64,000 nucleotides of DNA from an uncultured Mediterranea sp. (GCA_945641355.1 CALZEQ010000001.1:157363-221362); one strand, 5' to 3'; numbered from the stretch's first letter, positions 6,517-16,386 are shown. Notes: generated by a model from the letters alone, not told the origin. A program made the numbers and translations.

Positions 6517-8085
6517 TCATTCCTCTATCTTCCAATCGCTGATGGTGTGTCGCTCGGAGTCGAAGTTGATGCCCACCTTGATGACGGGCAGCCCTGCAAG
6601 GGCAAAGCGCGAGGCATACTCCTTCAGGTCCATCTGCCGCATGGCGGCTTCGGCACTCTGGTTGAGTCTCAGCTCGAATAGATAGAGGGCTTTGGCCGTG
6701 CGCATTACCATCTCCACACGGCCTGTCGGCGTGTGCACCTCCACATCCACATACCGCCCCAGCAGGGAGAAGATGATGTAGAGCATCTGTTGGTAATGCC
6801 CCTCGCTGTCGGCTTGATTGCAGTAGGGCACGGTGAGCAGATAGGCTTGCAGGAGGCGGAGCATCCCGTCAAGGTCGTCATGATAGAGTGCGCTATACAT
6901 CTTTCCTACCGTTGTGAGCCCGCGACCTCCCAACCGTCCCACATAGTTGGGGAGGAGGCTGTCCATCAGTCCGACACGTATCTCGGCATTGGGTATGTCA
7001 AGCAGATAGACTTTGCTGGTGCGGTCGTACGCCTTGATAGTCAGATAGCCGCTTTGGTAGAGCAACGGGATGATGGAGACCATGCCTTCCGTGGGGGCAT
7101 CAAACTCGGAAGCCAAGGCCTCTATGGTAGCCAAATCAGAGGGCATAACATCGAATTTCCGCATCATCTCCAGCAGATAGGTGGGAGTGCCCGAGGCAAA
7201 CCAGTAACTGTTGAGCTCCCGGTCCTGCATGGCATTGAACAGGCTGAAAGGGTTGAACACATCGGGCGAAGGCCAAGTGAAGTGATAGCCGTCGTATTGT
7301 CGGCGCAATGCCTCGATGGCTTCGTCACGGCTCATCTTCTGATAGGCGGCCAGGTTGTCTATATAGTCGGACATCTGGCTGAGCATCTCCTCCTTGCTGA
7401 TGCCGCAGAGGGTGGCATATTCGGGCAGCATGGAGATGTTCTTCAGGTTGTTCAGCTCGCTGAAGATGCTGAGCTGCGAGAACTTGGTGATGCCGGTCAG
7501 GAAGACAAACTTCAGGTAGGGGTCGCATGCCTTGAGCGGAGAGTAGAAGTTGCGCATCACGTTGCGCAGGATAGGCAGTTGCGTCTCTTCGTGCACCACG
7601 TCGAGTAGCGGGGCATCGTATTCGTCGATTAAGATGACTACCGGCCGTCCGGTCTGCTCGTAAGCCGCAGAGATGAGATCGGTTAATCTGACGTTGTTAT
7701 CAGCAGCCGGTTGATTGATGCCATATTTCGGCTCGTACACGGCCAGTCGCGAACCGAGGTAGCGTTCCAGCTGCTCCTTCTCCATGTGCTTGCCTAACGA
7801 CATGTCAAATCGCAGTACGGGATAGGCTGTCCACTCCTGCTCCAGCCGTTCGATGGCCAGTCCCTTGAACAATTCCTTACGCCCTTCAAAGTAAGCCTGC
7901 AGGGTGGAGATAAGCAGGGACTTGCCGAATCGGCGCGGACGGCTCAGAAAAATATAGTTGCTGGCATGAATCATCTGCCAGATATATGCTGTCTTGTCCA
8001 CATAGAGGTAGCCATCCTCTATGACTTTCTCAAATGTCTGTATGCCCACGGGCAGTCGTTTCAGTCGTTTTGCTTCCATCGTCAC
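6517..8085 (-). CDS. AAA-ATPase-like / PDDEXK_9 (DUF1703) family protein
   Basis: The 522-aa protein has the usual layout of a large, often multicopy Bacteroides family: an N-terminal AAA-ATPase-like domain (LPVGIQTFEKV, YVDKT, P-loop-like PRRFGKSLL near residues 49-57, Walker B VILIDEYDAPLL near 150-161) and a C-terminal PD-(D/E)XK nuclease-like domain from about 420. The nuclease signature normally reads GR-x-D ... FE-x-K. Here it is GRVEMV ... FELRL, with Asp replaced by Glu and Lys by Arg, so nuclease activity may be weak or lost. The biological role of the family is unknown. The gene stands alone on the minus strand; ATG 8079 is an alternative start. Confidence 0.85.
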   Translation of the reverse strand: MTMEAKRLKRLPVGIQTFEKVIEDGYLYVDKTAYIWQMIHASNYIFLSRPRRFGKSLLISTLQAYFEGRKELFKGLAIERLEQEWTAYPVLRFDMSLGKHMEKEQLERYLGSRLAVYEPKYGINQPAADNNVRLTDLISAAYEQTGRPVVILIDEYDAPLLDVVHEETQLPILRNVMRNFYSPLKACDPYLKFVFLTGITKFSQLSIFSELNNLKNISMLPEYATLCGISKEEMLSQMSDYIDNLAAYQKMSRDEAIEALRRQYDGYHFTWPSPDVFNPFSLFNAMQDRELNSYWFASGTPTYLLEMMRKFDVMPSDLATIEALASEFDAPTEGMVSIIPLLYQSGYLTIKAYDRTSKVYLLDIPNAEIRVGLMDSLLPNYVGRLGGRGLTTVGKMYSALYHDDLDGMLRLLQAYLLTVPYCNQADSEGHYQQMLYIIFSLLGRYVDVEVHTPTGRVEMVMRTAKALYLFELRLNQSAEAAMRQMDLKEYASRFALAGLPVIKVGINFDSERHTISDWKIEE

Positions 8086-8313
8086 CTGTCGTTGTTGATT
8101 CTACGAGCAAAAGTACTACAATCGGTTGGAACTTGCAATGGTAGCCTGTTTTTAATGTAGCTGGCACTGTGGCGGTCGCATGAATCCCGCATTATTCTTT
8201 CGTAATAAATGTTAAATATCGGAAGGGCGATGCAGTATTTGTACCCATCCTGCATTTATTCTTAAAAACAATAAAAAAACGGGGAATGGCTATCGTACCT
8301 CGTATCTTTTGTA

Positions 8314-8321
8314 TATTTTTG
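8314..8321 (+). promoter_or_regulatory. -7 element for the NigD-like lipoprotein gene
   Basis: TATTTTTG fits TAnnTTTG and lies 22 nt before ATG 8344. The rest of the 258-bp gap 8086-8343 shows no gene or strong structure. Confidence 0.5.
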
Positions 8322-8343
8322 CAACTCAAATAATAATAAGACA

Positions 8344-9168
8344 ATGAAACAACTTAAACTATTAATGCTTTCTGCCCTCATGCTGTTGATGGGCGTATCT
8401 TTTACATCTTGTTTGGATTCGGACAATGACTATGTACAGACCATCTCTGCGTATGGCAAACTTTATTCAAGCTACGGCAGTTACTACTTCAGACTGAACA
8501 ATGGCTACACCATTACGCCTTCATATGCATCGGTGGCTGCTATCGAAGCCAATGGTACCAAACTTTCTACGTTTGATGGGCAGCTGGTCTATTTCCTTTA
8601 TACGGCTGAAGGACTGGTACCGAACGAAACGACCAAAACGCTGGACGGCGTTACGCTGCAGGGCCTGATTACGTTGGACAACACCGTTCAGGTGGTCGGC
8701 GGTAAGGAAGAGGATGCCCTTCCGCAGGACTCCATCGCCACGTCGCCCATCATTACGATGGAGTACAATCAGTCGAAGCCCGAGTTCTGGGATGCAACCA
8801 CGCTGTTGCTGCCGGTGCAGTTCTCTGTAAAGAAGGCCGAGAACTACGTGACGCTGGTTTACTATACCGATGAGGACGCTGACAACGGTGACATCCTGCG
8901 CCTGCATTTGCGTCTGAATGCCAAAGGCAAATCGATGTCTACCAACTATACTTCTTATGAGTATGCTTCCGAAGGTGGCTATCTGGGCGTATTCTTGAGA
9001 GCTTATAATCTGGATGACGTGTTCAGAATATATATGTCAAAGAAGGGTATAGGGGCTTATCCTACGAAAGTTCAGATTGTGACACAAGAGAACTCGTACA
9101 GTACGGAGATGACCGAAGCACAGGAAAAGGTCTATACCGTGGAGTATAAGCCTGAAACATCCAATTAA
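8344..9168 (+). CDS. NigD-like lipoprotein
   Basis: The 274-aa protein has a lipoprotein signal peptide ending SFTSC with the acylated Cys at residue 23. An LDSDNDY stretch follows, as in many surface or periplasmic Bacteroides lipoproteins. The body fits the NigD-like family (an N-terminal OB-fold-like domain and a C-terminal beta domain), first named for a putative bacteriocin-immunity operon but mostly of unknown function. There is no adjacent bacteriocin gene, so immunity is not implied. The next gene begins 14 nt downstream, and the two may be co-transcribed. The family call is from general resemblance, not a search. Confidence 0.6.
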   Translation: MKQLKLLMLSALMLLMGVSFTSCLDSDNDYVQTISAYGKLYSSYGSYYFRLNNGYTITPSYASVAAIEANGTKLSTFDGQLVYFLYTAEGLVPNETTKTLDGVTLQGLITLDNTVQVVGGKEEDALPQDSIATSPIITMEYNQSKPEFWDATTLLLPVQFSVKKAENYVTLVYYTDEDADNGDILRLHLRLNAKGKSMSTNYTSYEYASEGGYLGVFLRAYNLDDVFRIYMSKKGIGAYPTKVQIVTQENSYSTEMTEAQEKVYTVEYKPETSN

Positions 9169-9182
9169 ATTGTAATTGATAC

Positions 9183-9755
9183 TTGAACTATAAAGAATTA
9201 TTTCATCTCGCGATGTCATTGATTTCCTCCCCGGCCCGTGCTTGGGAGGAAATTCGTTTAGAGGATAGGCGGAAGGTGTACACCTCCTTCGTCTATCCTA
9301 TGATTGGTTTATGCGCCTTGTCGGTCTTCATCGGCTCGTTGTTCACGATGGGGTGGGACGGCCCGCAGAGCTTCCAGTATGCCATGCGCCAGTGTTGTGC
9401 CGTGGCGGTATCGCTGTTCGGAGGCTATTTTCTGGCTGCCTATCTCATCAATGCCCTGTGCGTCCATCTGCTGGGGCTTGATGACAATCCCGCCTTGGCC
9501 CGTCAGTTTGCCGGCTACGCACTGGTGGTGCTCTTCCTGCTGCGCATCATCTTGGGCATCCTGCCCGACTTTGCCATCATTGCCCTGCTGCTGCAGTTCT
9601 ACATCGTCTATGTGGTGTGGGAGGGCAGTGCCGCACTGATGCAGATAGCCGAAGAAAACCGCCTGCGCTTCACTGTCATCTCGTCGGTGCTGCTCATCGC
9701 CTGTCCCGTGCTGATAGAGTGGGCCTTCACGCGGCTGACCATCCTGCTCAACTGA
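9183..9755 (+). CDS. Yip1-domain multi-pass membrane protein
   Basis: The 190-aa inner-membrane protein has about five hydrophobic segments and the opening NYKELFHLAMSLISSPARAWEEI that is typical of bacterial Yip1-domain proteins. It appears to use a TTG start at 9183, because the first ATG (9213) would remove the conserved N-terminus. The function of the bacterial family is unknown. It sits directly ahead of smpB and metH on the same strand with a 39-nt gap to smpB. Confidence 0.7.
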   Translation: MNYKELFHLAMSLISSPARAWEEIRLEDRRKVYTSFVYPMIGLCALSVFIGSLFTMGWDGPQSFQYAMRQCCAVAVSLFGGYFLAAYLINALCVHLLGLDDNPALARQFAGYALVVLFLLRIILGILPDFAIIALLLQFYIVYVVWEGSAALMQIAEENRLRFTVISSVLLIACPVLIEWAFTRLTILLN

Positions 9756-9794
9756 CCCCGTTACCGACACCCTCCTACCTAACGATTGCGCCTT

Positions 9795-10247
9795 ATGAAA
9801 CAACCCGCTATCAACATCAAGAACAAACGCGCCACTTTCGACTACGAGTTGGTGGATACGTACACCGCCGGCATCGTGCTGACGGGAACCGAAATCAAGT
9901 CAATCCGACTGGGGAAGGCTGGCCTGGTAGATACCTTCTGCTACTTTGCCAACGGCGAACTGTGGGTGAAGAACATGCACATTGCCGAGTACTTCTACGG
10001 TTCGTACAACAATCACTCCTCGCGCCGCGAGCGCAAGCTGCTCCTGACGAAGAAGGAGCTGGACAAGCTGGCCAGAGGTACCAAGGATCCGGGCTTCACC
10101 ATCGTGCCCGTGCGGCTGTTCATCAACGAGAAGGGGCTGGCCAAGCTGGTGATAGCCCTGGCGAAAGGAAAGAAACAGTACGACAAGCGCGAATCCCTGC
10201 GCGAGAAAGACGACAAGAGGGATATGGCCAGAATGTTCAAGCGATAA
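9795..10247 (+). CDS. smpB: SsrA-binding protein SmpB
   Basis: SmpB (150 aa) binds tmRNA and delivers it to stalled ribosomes in trans-translation. The sequence is typical throughout: [13 protein letters not shown] at the N-terminus, [12 protein letters not shown] near residues 35-46, and the Lys/Arg-rich tail [20 protein letters not shown] that inserts into the mRNA channel. ATG 9795 gives the family's usual N-terminus; the TTG at 9786 only adds MRL. tmRNA itself is not in the window. metH follows 43 nt downstream. Confidence 0.97.
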   Translation: MKQPAINIKNKRATFDYELVDTYTAGIVLTGTEIKSIRLGKAGLVDTFCYFANGELWVKNMHIAEYFYGSYNNHSSRRERKLLLTKKELDKLARGTKDPGFTIVPVRLFINEKGLAKLVIALAKGKKQYDKRESLREKDDKRDMARMFKR

Positions 10248-10290
10248 ATCTGCTCCCTTCTACCTATTTAATATATATACATACACAATC

Positions 10291-13056
10291 ATGAATACAA
10301 TCAACGAACTGGTGCGTCAGCGCATCCTGATTCTGGACGGTGCCATGGGCACCATGATACAGCAGTGCGGACTGACCGAGGACGACTTCCGGGGCGAACG
10401 CTTCGCCCACCTGCCCGGACAGATGAAGGGCAACAACGACCTGCTCTGTCTGACACGTCCCGACATCATTGCCGACATACATCGCAAATACCTGACGGCA
10501 GGTGCCGACATCATAGAGACCAACTCCTTCAACGCCACGCGCATCAGCATGGCCGACTATCACGTGCAGGAGTACGTACGCGAAATCAACTTGGAGGCAG
10601 CCCGCATCGCCCGTCGGGTGGCCGATGAGTTTACGGCCCTCACCCCTCACAAGCCCCGCTTCGTGGCCGGCTCGGTAGGACCTACCAACAAGACTTGCTC
10701 CATGAGTCCCGATGTGAACAACCCCGCCTTCCGCTCGCTCACCTTCGACCAGCTGGCCGATGCCTATTGCGAGCAGATGGAGGCGTTGCTGGATGGGGGC
10801 GTGGATGCCCTGCTCATCGAGACCATCTTTGATACGCTGAATGCCAAGGCAGCCATCTATGCCGCCGAAGAGACCATGCGGCGGACGGGGCGGCAGGTAC
10901 CGCTGATGCTGTCGGTCACTGTATCCAACACGGACGGGCGTACCCTCTCCGGGCAGACGTTGGAGGCCTTCTTGGCCTCGGTGCAGCACGCCCCCCTCTT
11001 CTCGGTGGGGCTGAACTGTTCGTTCGGTGCCCGTCAGCTGAAGGCCTGCCTGCAGCAGCTGGCCGCCTGCGCCCCTTACTACATCAGTGCCTATCCCAAT
11101 GCCGGCCTGCCCAACAGCCTGGGGCAGTACGACCAGACCCCCGACGACATGGCCCGCGAGGTGGCCGAGTACATCAGCGAAGGACTGGTGAACATCATCG
11201 GCGGATGCTGCGGTACGACGGATGCCTACATCGCACGCTACGGTGCGCTGGTGGAGGGGGCCAAGCCGCACCAGCCTGCCCCCCGGCCCGAAAGCCTCTG
11301 GCTCTCCGGACTGGAACTGCTGGAGGTGAAGCCCGAAAACAACTTTGTGAACGTGGGCGAGCGGTGCAACGTGGCCGGCTCGCGCATGTTCCTGCGGCTG
11401 ATTAATGAGAAGAAATACGATGAGGCGCTGAGCATCGCCCGCCGCCAGGTGGAGGATGGAGCGCAGGTCATCGACATCAATATGGACGACGGCCTGCTGG
11501 ATGCAGAGGCCGAGATGGTCAACTTCCTGAACCTGATAGCCTCTGAACCCGACATTGCCCGCGTCCCCGTCATGATAGACTCCTCCAAGTGGGAGGTGAT
11601 AGTGGCCGGTCTGAAGTGTGTGCAAGGCAAGTGCATCGTCAACTCCATCTCGCTGAAAGAGGGTGAGGAGAAGTTTTTGGAACGTGCCAGAGCCGTGAAA
11701 CGCTACGGTGCGGCAGCGGTGGTGATGGCCTTCGACGAGCGCGGTCAGGCCGACAGCTACGAACGTCGCATCGAGGTGTGTGCCCGTGCCTACCGCCTGC
11801 TGGTGGACGAGGTGGGCTTCAATCCGCACGACATCATCTTCGACCCCAACGTGCTGGCCATTGCCACCGGCATGGAGGAACACAACAACTATGCGGTGGA
11901 CTTCATACGGGCAGCCGGATGGATACGCAGCAACCTGCCCGGGGCGCATGTCAGCGGCGGGGTGAGCAACCTCTCCTTCTCCTTCCGGGGCCATAACTAC
12001 ATCCGAGAGGCCATGCACGCCGTCTTCCTCTATCACGCTATCCGGCAGGGCATGGATATGGGCATTGTCAATCCGGCCTCTTCCGTGCTCTACACCGACC
12101 TGCCGGCCGATTTGCTGGAGCGCATCGAAGATGTGGTGCTGAACCGCCGTCCCGATGCGGCCGAACGGCTGATAGAGACAGCTGAACGGATGAAGGCGGA
12201 AGCCGAAGCGGCCAAGGCAGCCGGCCAGACGGCCTCGCCTGCCGATGCCTCCGCCCATCAGCAATGGCGTCAGGCAACGTTGGACGAGCGGCTGGTCTAT
12301 GCCCTTGTCAAGGGGGTGGGCGACTACCTGGAGGCCGACTTGGCGGAAGCGTTGCAAGTCTACCCCAAAGCGGTGGACATCATCGAAGGCCCGCTGATGG
12401 CGGGCATGAACCGTGTGGGCGACCTCTTCGGGGCCGGCAAGATGTTCCTGCCTCAGGTGGTGAAGACTGCCCGTACCATGAAGCAGGCTGTGGCCATACT
12501 GCAACCCGCGCTCGAAGCGGGCAAGCAGGAGGGGGCAGCCCCCGCCGGACGGGTGTTGCTGGCTACGGTGAAGGGTGATGTGCACGACATCGGCAAGAAC
12601 ATTGTCTCGGTGGTGATGGCGTGCAACGGGTACGAAATCATCGACCTGGGTGTGATGGTGCCTGCCGAAACCATCGTGCAACGGGCCATCGAAGAACGGG
12701 TAGACATGATAGGGCTCAGCGGGCTCATCACCCCGTCGCTCGACGAGATGGTGCATGTGGCGCTTGAACTGGAACGGGCCGGACTGGACATCCCCCTGCT
12801 GATAGGAGGCGCCACAACCTCACAGCTCCATACGGCCTTGAAGATAGCGCCGGTCTATCATGCACCGGTGGTTCACCTGAAAGATGCGTCGCAGAATGCG
12901 GTAGTAGCCTCCCGACTGATGAATCCGCAGACCCGCTGCGAGCTGGCGCACGAGCTGGAACAGACTTACGAGACGTTGCGCGAGGGTCATGCCGACCGTC
13001 GCGTACCGACCGTCTCGCTGGAGGAGGCGCAGCGCAACAAGCTGAACTTGTTCTGA
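10291..13056 (+). CDS. metH: Cobalamin-dependent methionine synthase lacking the activation domain
   Basis: MetH transfers a methyl group from 5-methyltetrahydrofolate via cobalamin to homocysteine. At 921 aa it has the homocysteine-binding barrel (about 1-325, zinc Cys in GLNCSFG near 240 and GGCCGTT near 305), the pterin-binding barrel (about 340-605), the four-helix cap (about 650-740) and the cobalamin domain (about 750-890, DVHDIGKN near 765). It stops at EAQRNKLNLF, where E. coli MetH (1227 aa) continues into the AdoMet-dependent reactivation domain. No separate activation-domain gene lies nearby. The missing module is probably encoded elsewhere, a split I believe is common in Bacteroides. 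GC content is high relative to the neighbours. Confidence 0.95.
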   Translation: MNTINELVRQRILILDGAMGTMIQQCGLTEDDFRGERFAHLPGQMKGNNDLLCLTRPDIIADIHRKYLTAGADIIETNSFNATRISMADYHVQEYVREINLEAARIARRVADEFTALTPHKPRFVAGSVGPTNKTCSMSPDVNNPAFRSLTFDQLADAYCEQMEALLDGGVDALLIETIFDTLNAKAAIYAAEETMRRTGRQVPLMLSVTVSNTDGRTLSGQTLEAFLASVQHAPLFSVGLNCSFGARQLKACLQQLAACAPYYISAYPNAGLPNSLGQYDQTPDDMAREVAEYISEGLVNIIGGCCGTTDAYIARYGALVEGAKPHQPAPRPESLWLSGLELLEVKPENNFVNVGERCNVAGSRMFLRLINEKKYDEALSIARRQVEDGAQVIDINMDDGLLDAEAEMVNFLNLIASEPDIARVPVMIDSSKWEVIVAGLKCVQGKCIVNSISLKEGEEKFLERARAVKRYGAAAVVMAFDERGQADSYERRIEVCARAYRLLVDEVGFNPHDIIFDPNVLAIATGMEEHNNYAVDFIRAAGWIRSNLPGAHVSGGVSNLSFSFRGHNYIREAMHAVFLYHAIRQGMDMGIVNPASSVLYTDLPADLLERIEDVVLNRRPDAAERLIETAERMKAEAEAAKAAGQTASPADASAHQQWRQATLDERLVYALVKGVGDYLEADLAEALQVYPKAVDIIEGPLMAGMNRVGDLFGAGKMFLPQVVKTARTMKQAVAILQPALEAGKQEGAAPAGRVLLATVKGDVHDIGKNIVSVVMACNGYEIIDLGVMVPAETIVQRAIEERVDMIGLSGLITPSLDEMVHVALELERAGLDIPLLIGGATTSQLHTALKIAPVYHAPVVHLKDASQNAVVASRLMNPQTRCELAHELEQTYETLREGHADRRVPTVSLEEAQRNKLNLF

Positions 13057-13086
13057 TGCACACAGGGCTGCGCCGTCCCCTGCCGT

Positions 13087-13962
13087 TCATTCCATCACCG
13101 GATAGAGCAGCAGCTGTTGCAGGATGGCCCGCCCCATGCGCTGCTGACCCTGCGTGTTGGGGTGCAGCCGGTCGTTCTCCTTGTCCCAGAAGTAGTCCAG
13201 TTGTTCCTGCACCATCGGCTGTAGTCCGCTGACGGCATTCAGGTCTATCACTGGCATGGCCCACAGGTTGCCGGCCTCTTTGACAGCCTCTACGTAGGCA
13301 TCGATGTAGGCTCCGCACGTGTTCTGATAGTTCTCGTCGGGTTGTACGTTGCTGTCGTTGAAGTAGGCCCGTCCCCTATGCAGCGGAGTCATCAGTATGA
13401 TTTGTTTGGTCGGGTAGGTCTGTTTCAGCTGTTTCAGTGCCAGGTTGATGCGACCGCGGTAGGTCGTGTCGGTCAGCGAGAGGGTGCGGTGCCGGCGAGG
13501 TCCCGTCCGTTTGGGACGTCCGTCGTTGGCATATTCCACCTCCTCCATCTGTTCGTCAAACCATTCTCCCAAAGGCAGTCCCTTGTTGTAGTCGTTCGTT
13601 CCCATCAGGATGAGTATGCTGTCCACGTCGTCGCCATGCTCCTTTTTCAGTTGGGCGGTCTGTCGGGGGATGTCGTTCCACTGCCGCCCGCTGATGGCAT
13701 AGACGTAGGGCGTGATGCCTATCCAATCCTGCAGGAAACTCCAGTAGTTCTTGATTTGTCCTCCCTTCAGGTTGGGGTCAGTGATGGAGTCGCCGAAGAA
13801 GGCTACCTTCTTCCCCTGCCAGGGATGTGTGTACGTGATAGCCGTCTGGACAGACGAGTGAGGTGCGGCAGGTTGTGCCTCTGCTGCTGCGTTCCCTCCC
13901 AGCAGCAGGGCTCCGCTCAGGCAGAGCGTCAGTAAGGGTTGATAGCGTGTCATACGATACAT
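13087..13962 (-). CDS. Secreted SGNH/GDSL-type hydrolase
   Basis: This 291-aa exported protein (signal peptide about residues 1-29, ending EAQ) has the SGNH hydrolase blocks: FFGDSIT (nucleophile Ser, block I) near 56-62, GTNDYN (block III) and DRLHPN (block V, Asp-His). It is probably a periplasmic or secreted esterase, perhaps acting on acetylated glycans, but the substrate is not evident. It converges on metH with a 30-bp gap and has no operon partner. Confidence 0.85.
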   Translation of the reverse strand: MYRMTRYQPLLTLCLSGALLLGGNAAAEAQPAAPHSSVQTAITYTHPWQGKKVAFFGDSITDPNLKGGQIKNYWSFLQDWIGITPYVYAISGRQWNDIPRQTAQLKKEHGDDVDSILILMGTNDYNKGLPLGEWFDEQMEEVEYANDGRPKRTGPRRHRTLSLTDTTYRGRINLALKQLKQTYPTKQIILMTPLHRGRAYFNDSNVQPDENYQNTCGAYIDAYVEAVKEAGNLWAMPVIDLNAVSGLQPMVQEQLDYFWDKENDRLHPNTQGQQRMGRAILQQLLLYPVME

Positions 13963-14085
13963 GTTGTTTTAGGATTGTCTGTAAATTCCTTCAAAAGTAG
14001 GAGGTTTTTTTGAAAAACAGCGTCACAGACCTCCCTTTTTTTATTGATTTATAGATAGGATGGCGGGAAGTTCATTTTATTTTCG

Positions 14086-14093
14086 TACTTTTG
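14086..14093 (+). promoter_or_regulatory. -7 element for ffh-folD
   Basis: TACTTTTG matches TAnnTTTG and lies 50 nt before the ffh start. No TTTG is seen at the -33 position. Confidence 0.55.
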
Positions 14094-14142
14094 CACCCCT
14101 AAAAAGTGTGTTAGTTTGTAAACGGATAATTAAGCATATACT

Positions 14143-15468
14143 ATGTTCGATAATTTAAGTGAACGGCTTGAGAGGTCGTTCAAGATTCTGAAAGGTGAGG
14201 GAAAAATCACCGAAATCAATGTGGCAGAGACGTTGAAGGACGTGCGTAAGGCATTGCTTGATGCCGATGTCAACTACAAGGTTGCCAAGAATTTTACAGA
14301 TACTGTCAAGGAGAAAGCCTTGGGGCAGAACGTGCTGACAGCTGTGAAGCCCAGCCAGCTGATGGTGAAGATTGTACACGACGAGCTGGCCAAGCTGATG
14401 GGTGGCGAGACGGCCGATATCAACCTCAGTGGCAAGCCGGCGGTCATCCTGATGTCCGGTCTGCAAGGTTCGGGTAAGACCACCTTCTCTGGTAAGCTGG
14501 CCCGTATGCTCAAATCTAAGCGCAACCGTCGTCCCCTGTTGGTGGCTTGTGACGTCTATCGCCCTGCCGCTATCGAGCAGCTGCGTGTGTTGGCCGAGCA
14601 GATCAACGTGCCCATGTATAGCGAGCCGGACAGCAAGGATCCTGTAGCCATTGCCCAGCACGCCATTCAGGAGGCCAAGGCCAAGGGCTACGACCTGGTC
14701 ATCGTCGATACCGCCGGCCGCCTGGCCGTGGATGAGGAGATGATGAACGAGATTGCCGCCATCAAGGCTGCCATCCAACCCGACGAAATCCTCTTCGTGG
14801 TCGATGCCATGACCGGTCAGGATGCCGTCAACACCGCCCGCGAATTCAACGAACGACTCGACTTCAACGGTGTGGTGCTGACCAAGCTCGATGGTGATAC
14901 CCGTGGCGGTGCCGCCCTCTCTATCCGCACCGTGGTGAACAAGCCCATCAAGTTTGTGGGTACCGGTGAGAAGCTGGAGGCTATCGACCAGTTCCATCCC
15001 GCCCGTATGGCCGACCGTATCCTCGGTATGGGTGACATCGTTTCACTCGTAGAGCGTGCCCAGGAGCAGTACGACGAGGAGGAGGCCAAGCGACTGCAGA
15101 AGAAAATCCAGAAGAACCAGTTCGACTTCAACGATTTCATGAGTCAGATTCAGCAAATCAAGAAGATGGGTAACCTGAAGGAACTGGCCTCCATGATACC
15201 GGGCGTAGGCAAGGCCATCAAGGATATCGACATTGATGACAATGCTTTCAAGAGCATCGAGGCCATCATCAACTCCATGACGCCCAAGGAGCGCACCAAT
15301 CCTGAGATACTCAACGGCAGTCGCCGCCAGCGCATTGCCAAGGGTAGCGGTACCAACATCCAGGAGGTAAACCGCCTGCTGAAGCAGTTCGACCAGACAC
15401 GCAAGATGATGAAGATGGTGACGGGCAGCAAGATGGGCAAGATGATGATGCCGAAAATGAAGCGATAA
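14143..15468 (+). CDS. ffh: Signal recognition particle protein Ffh
   Basis: Ffh (441 aa) is the SRP54 GTPase that, with 4.5S RNA, targets nascent membrane proteins to FtsY and the translocon. It has the N domain (about 1-90), the G domain (P-loop GLQGSGKTTF near 106, DTAGR near 190, TKLDGD near 247) and the methionine-rich M domain (about 300-441) with MIPGVGK and GSRRQRIAKGSG for RNA and signal-peptide binding. Length is normal. folD follows 26 nt downstream, so the two are probably co-transcribed. Confidence 0.98.
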   Translation: MFDNLSERLERSFKILKGEGKITEINVAETLKDVRKALLDADVNYKVAKNFTDTVKEKALGQNVLTAVKPSQLMVKIVHDELAKLMGGETADINLSGKPAVILMSGLQGSGKTTFSGKLARMLKSKRNRRPLLVACDVYRPAAIEQLRVLAEQINVPMYSEPDSKDPVAIAQHAIQEAKAKGYDLVIVDTAGRLAVDEEMMNEIAAIKAAIQPDEILFVVDAMTGQDAVNTAREFNERLDFNGVVLTKLDGDTRGGAALSIRTVVNKPIKFVGTGEKLEAIDQFHPARMADRILGMGDIVSLVERAQEQYDEEEAKRLQKKIQKNQFDFNDFMSQIQQIKKMGNLKELASMIPGVGKAIKDIDIDDNAFKSIEAIINSMTPKERTNPEILNGSRRQRIAKGSGTNIQEVNRLLKQFDQTRKMMKMVTGSKMGKMMMPKMKR

Positions 15469-15494
15469 ACCAAACGAAGATATAGAGAAACAAC

Positions 15495-16376
15495 ATGCAA
15501 CTGATTGACGGAAAAGCTATCTCCGAGCAGGTGAAGCAGGAGATTGCAGCAGAAGTAGCCGAAATCGTGAAGAACGGAGGCAAACGCCCCCATCTGGCCG
15601 CCATTCTGGTGGGACACGACGGAGGCAGTGAGACGTACGTGGCCGCCAAGGTGAAAGCGTGCGAAGTGTGCGGATTCAAGTCGACCCTCATCCGATACGA
15701 GGCTGATGTAACGGAAGAGGAACTGCTGGCTAAGGTGCGCGAGCTGAACGAAGATGCCGATGTGGACGGTTTCATTGTACAGCTGCCTCTGCCCAAGCAC
15801 ATCTCTGAGCAGAAGGTCATCGAGACCATTGATTACCGAAAGGATGTGGACGGCTTTCACCCCATCAACGTGGGCCGCATGTCCATCGGACTGCCTTGCT
15901 ACGTAAGTGCCACCCCCAACGGTATCCTCGAACTGCTCAAACGCTATCAGATTGAGACGCAGGGTAAGAAATGTGTGGTGCTGGGACGCAGCAACATCGT
16001 GGGGAAGCCTATGGCCACGCTGATGATGCAGAAGGCTTATCCCGGTGATGCTACCGTCACCGTATGTCACAGCCGCAGTAAGGACTTGGAGAAGGAGTGC
16101 CGCGAGGCCGATATCATCATCGCCGCTTTGGGACAGCCTAACTTTGTGAAGGCCGATATGGTGAAGGAAGGGGCCGTCGTCATCGACGTAGGTACCACTC
16201 GTGTGCCCGATGCTACCCGTAAGTCGGGCTTCAAGCTGACCGGTGACGTGAAGTTCGACGAGGTCTCTCCCAAGTGCTCCTATATCACACCTGTGCCGGG
16301 CGGGGTGGGACCCATGACCATCGTGTCACTGATGAAAAACACCTTGCTGGCCGGCAAAAAGGCCATTTACCAATAA
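15495..16376 (+). CDS. folD: Bifunctional methylenetetrahydrofolate dehydrogenase/cyclohydrolase FolD
   Basis: FolD (293 aa) interconverts 5,10-methylene-THF, methenyl-THF and 10-formyl-THF for purine and formyl-Met synthesis. Visible landmarks are [12 protein letters not shown] with the catalytic Lys region (about 52-63), [13 protein letters not shown] near 90-102, the NAD(P)-binding [14 protein letters not shown] near 164-177 and [11 protein letters not shown] near 270-280. Length is normal. It lies after ffh and is followed by a hairpin. Confidence 0.97.
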   Translation: MQLIDGKAISEQVKQEIAAEVAEIVKNGGKRPHLAAILVGHDGGSETYVAAKVKACEVCGFKSTLIRYEADVTEEELLAKVRELNEDADVDGFIVQLPLPKHISEQKVIETIDYRKDVDGFHPINVGRMSIGLPCYVSATPNGILELLKRYQIETQGKKCVVLGRSNIVGKPMATLMMQKAYPGDATVTVCHSRSKDLEKECREADIIIAALGQPNFVKADMVKEGAVVIDVGTTRVPDATRKSGFKLTGDVKFDEVSPKCSYITPVPGGVGPMTIVSLMKNTLLAGKKAIYQ

Positions 16377-16386
16377 AATAGTTGTA

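Noticed and set aside
8344-9168. Bacteriocin immunity system based on the NigD-like call
   Set aside because: No bacteriocin, ABC exporter or NigC-type gene is adjacent, and NigD-like proteins are widespread outside such operons.
10264-12756. 830-aa ORF on the minus strand across metH
   Set aside because: It is antisense to a clear methionine synthase, has an odd His/Gly/Val-rich composition and matches no family; it arises from the codon bias and high GC content of metH.
13087-13962. Reactivation domain of metH encoded next to it
   Set aside because: The neighbouring minus-strand gene is an SGNH hydrolase with a signal peptide and no AdoMet or cobalamin motifs.
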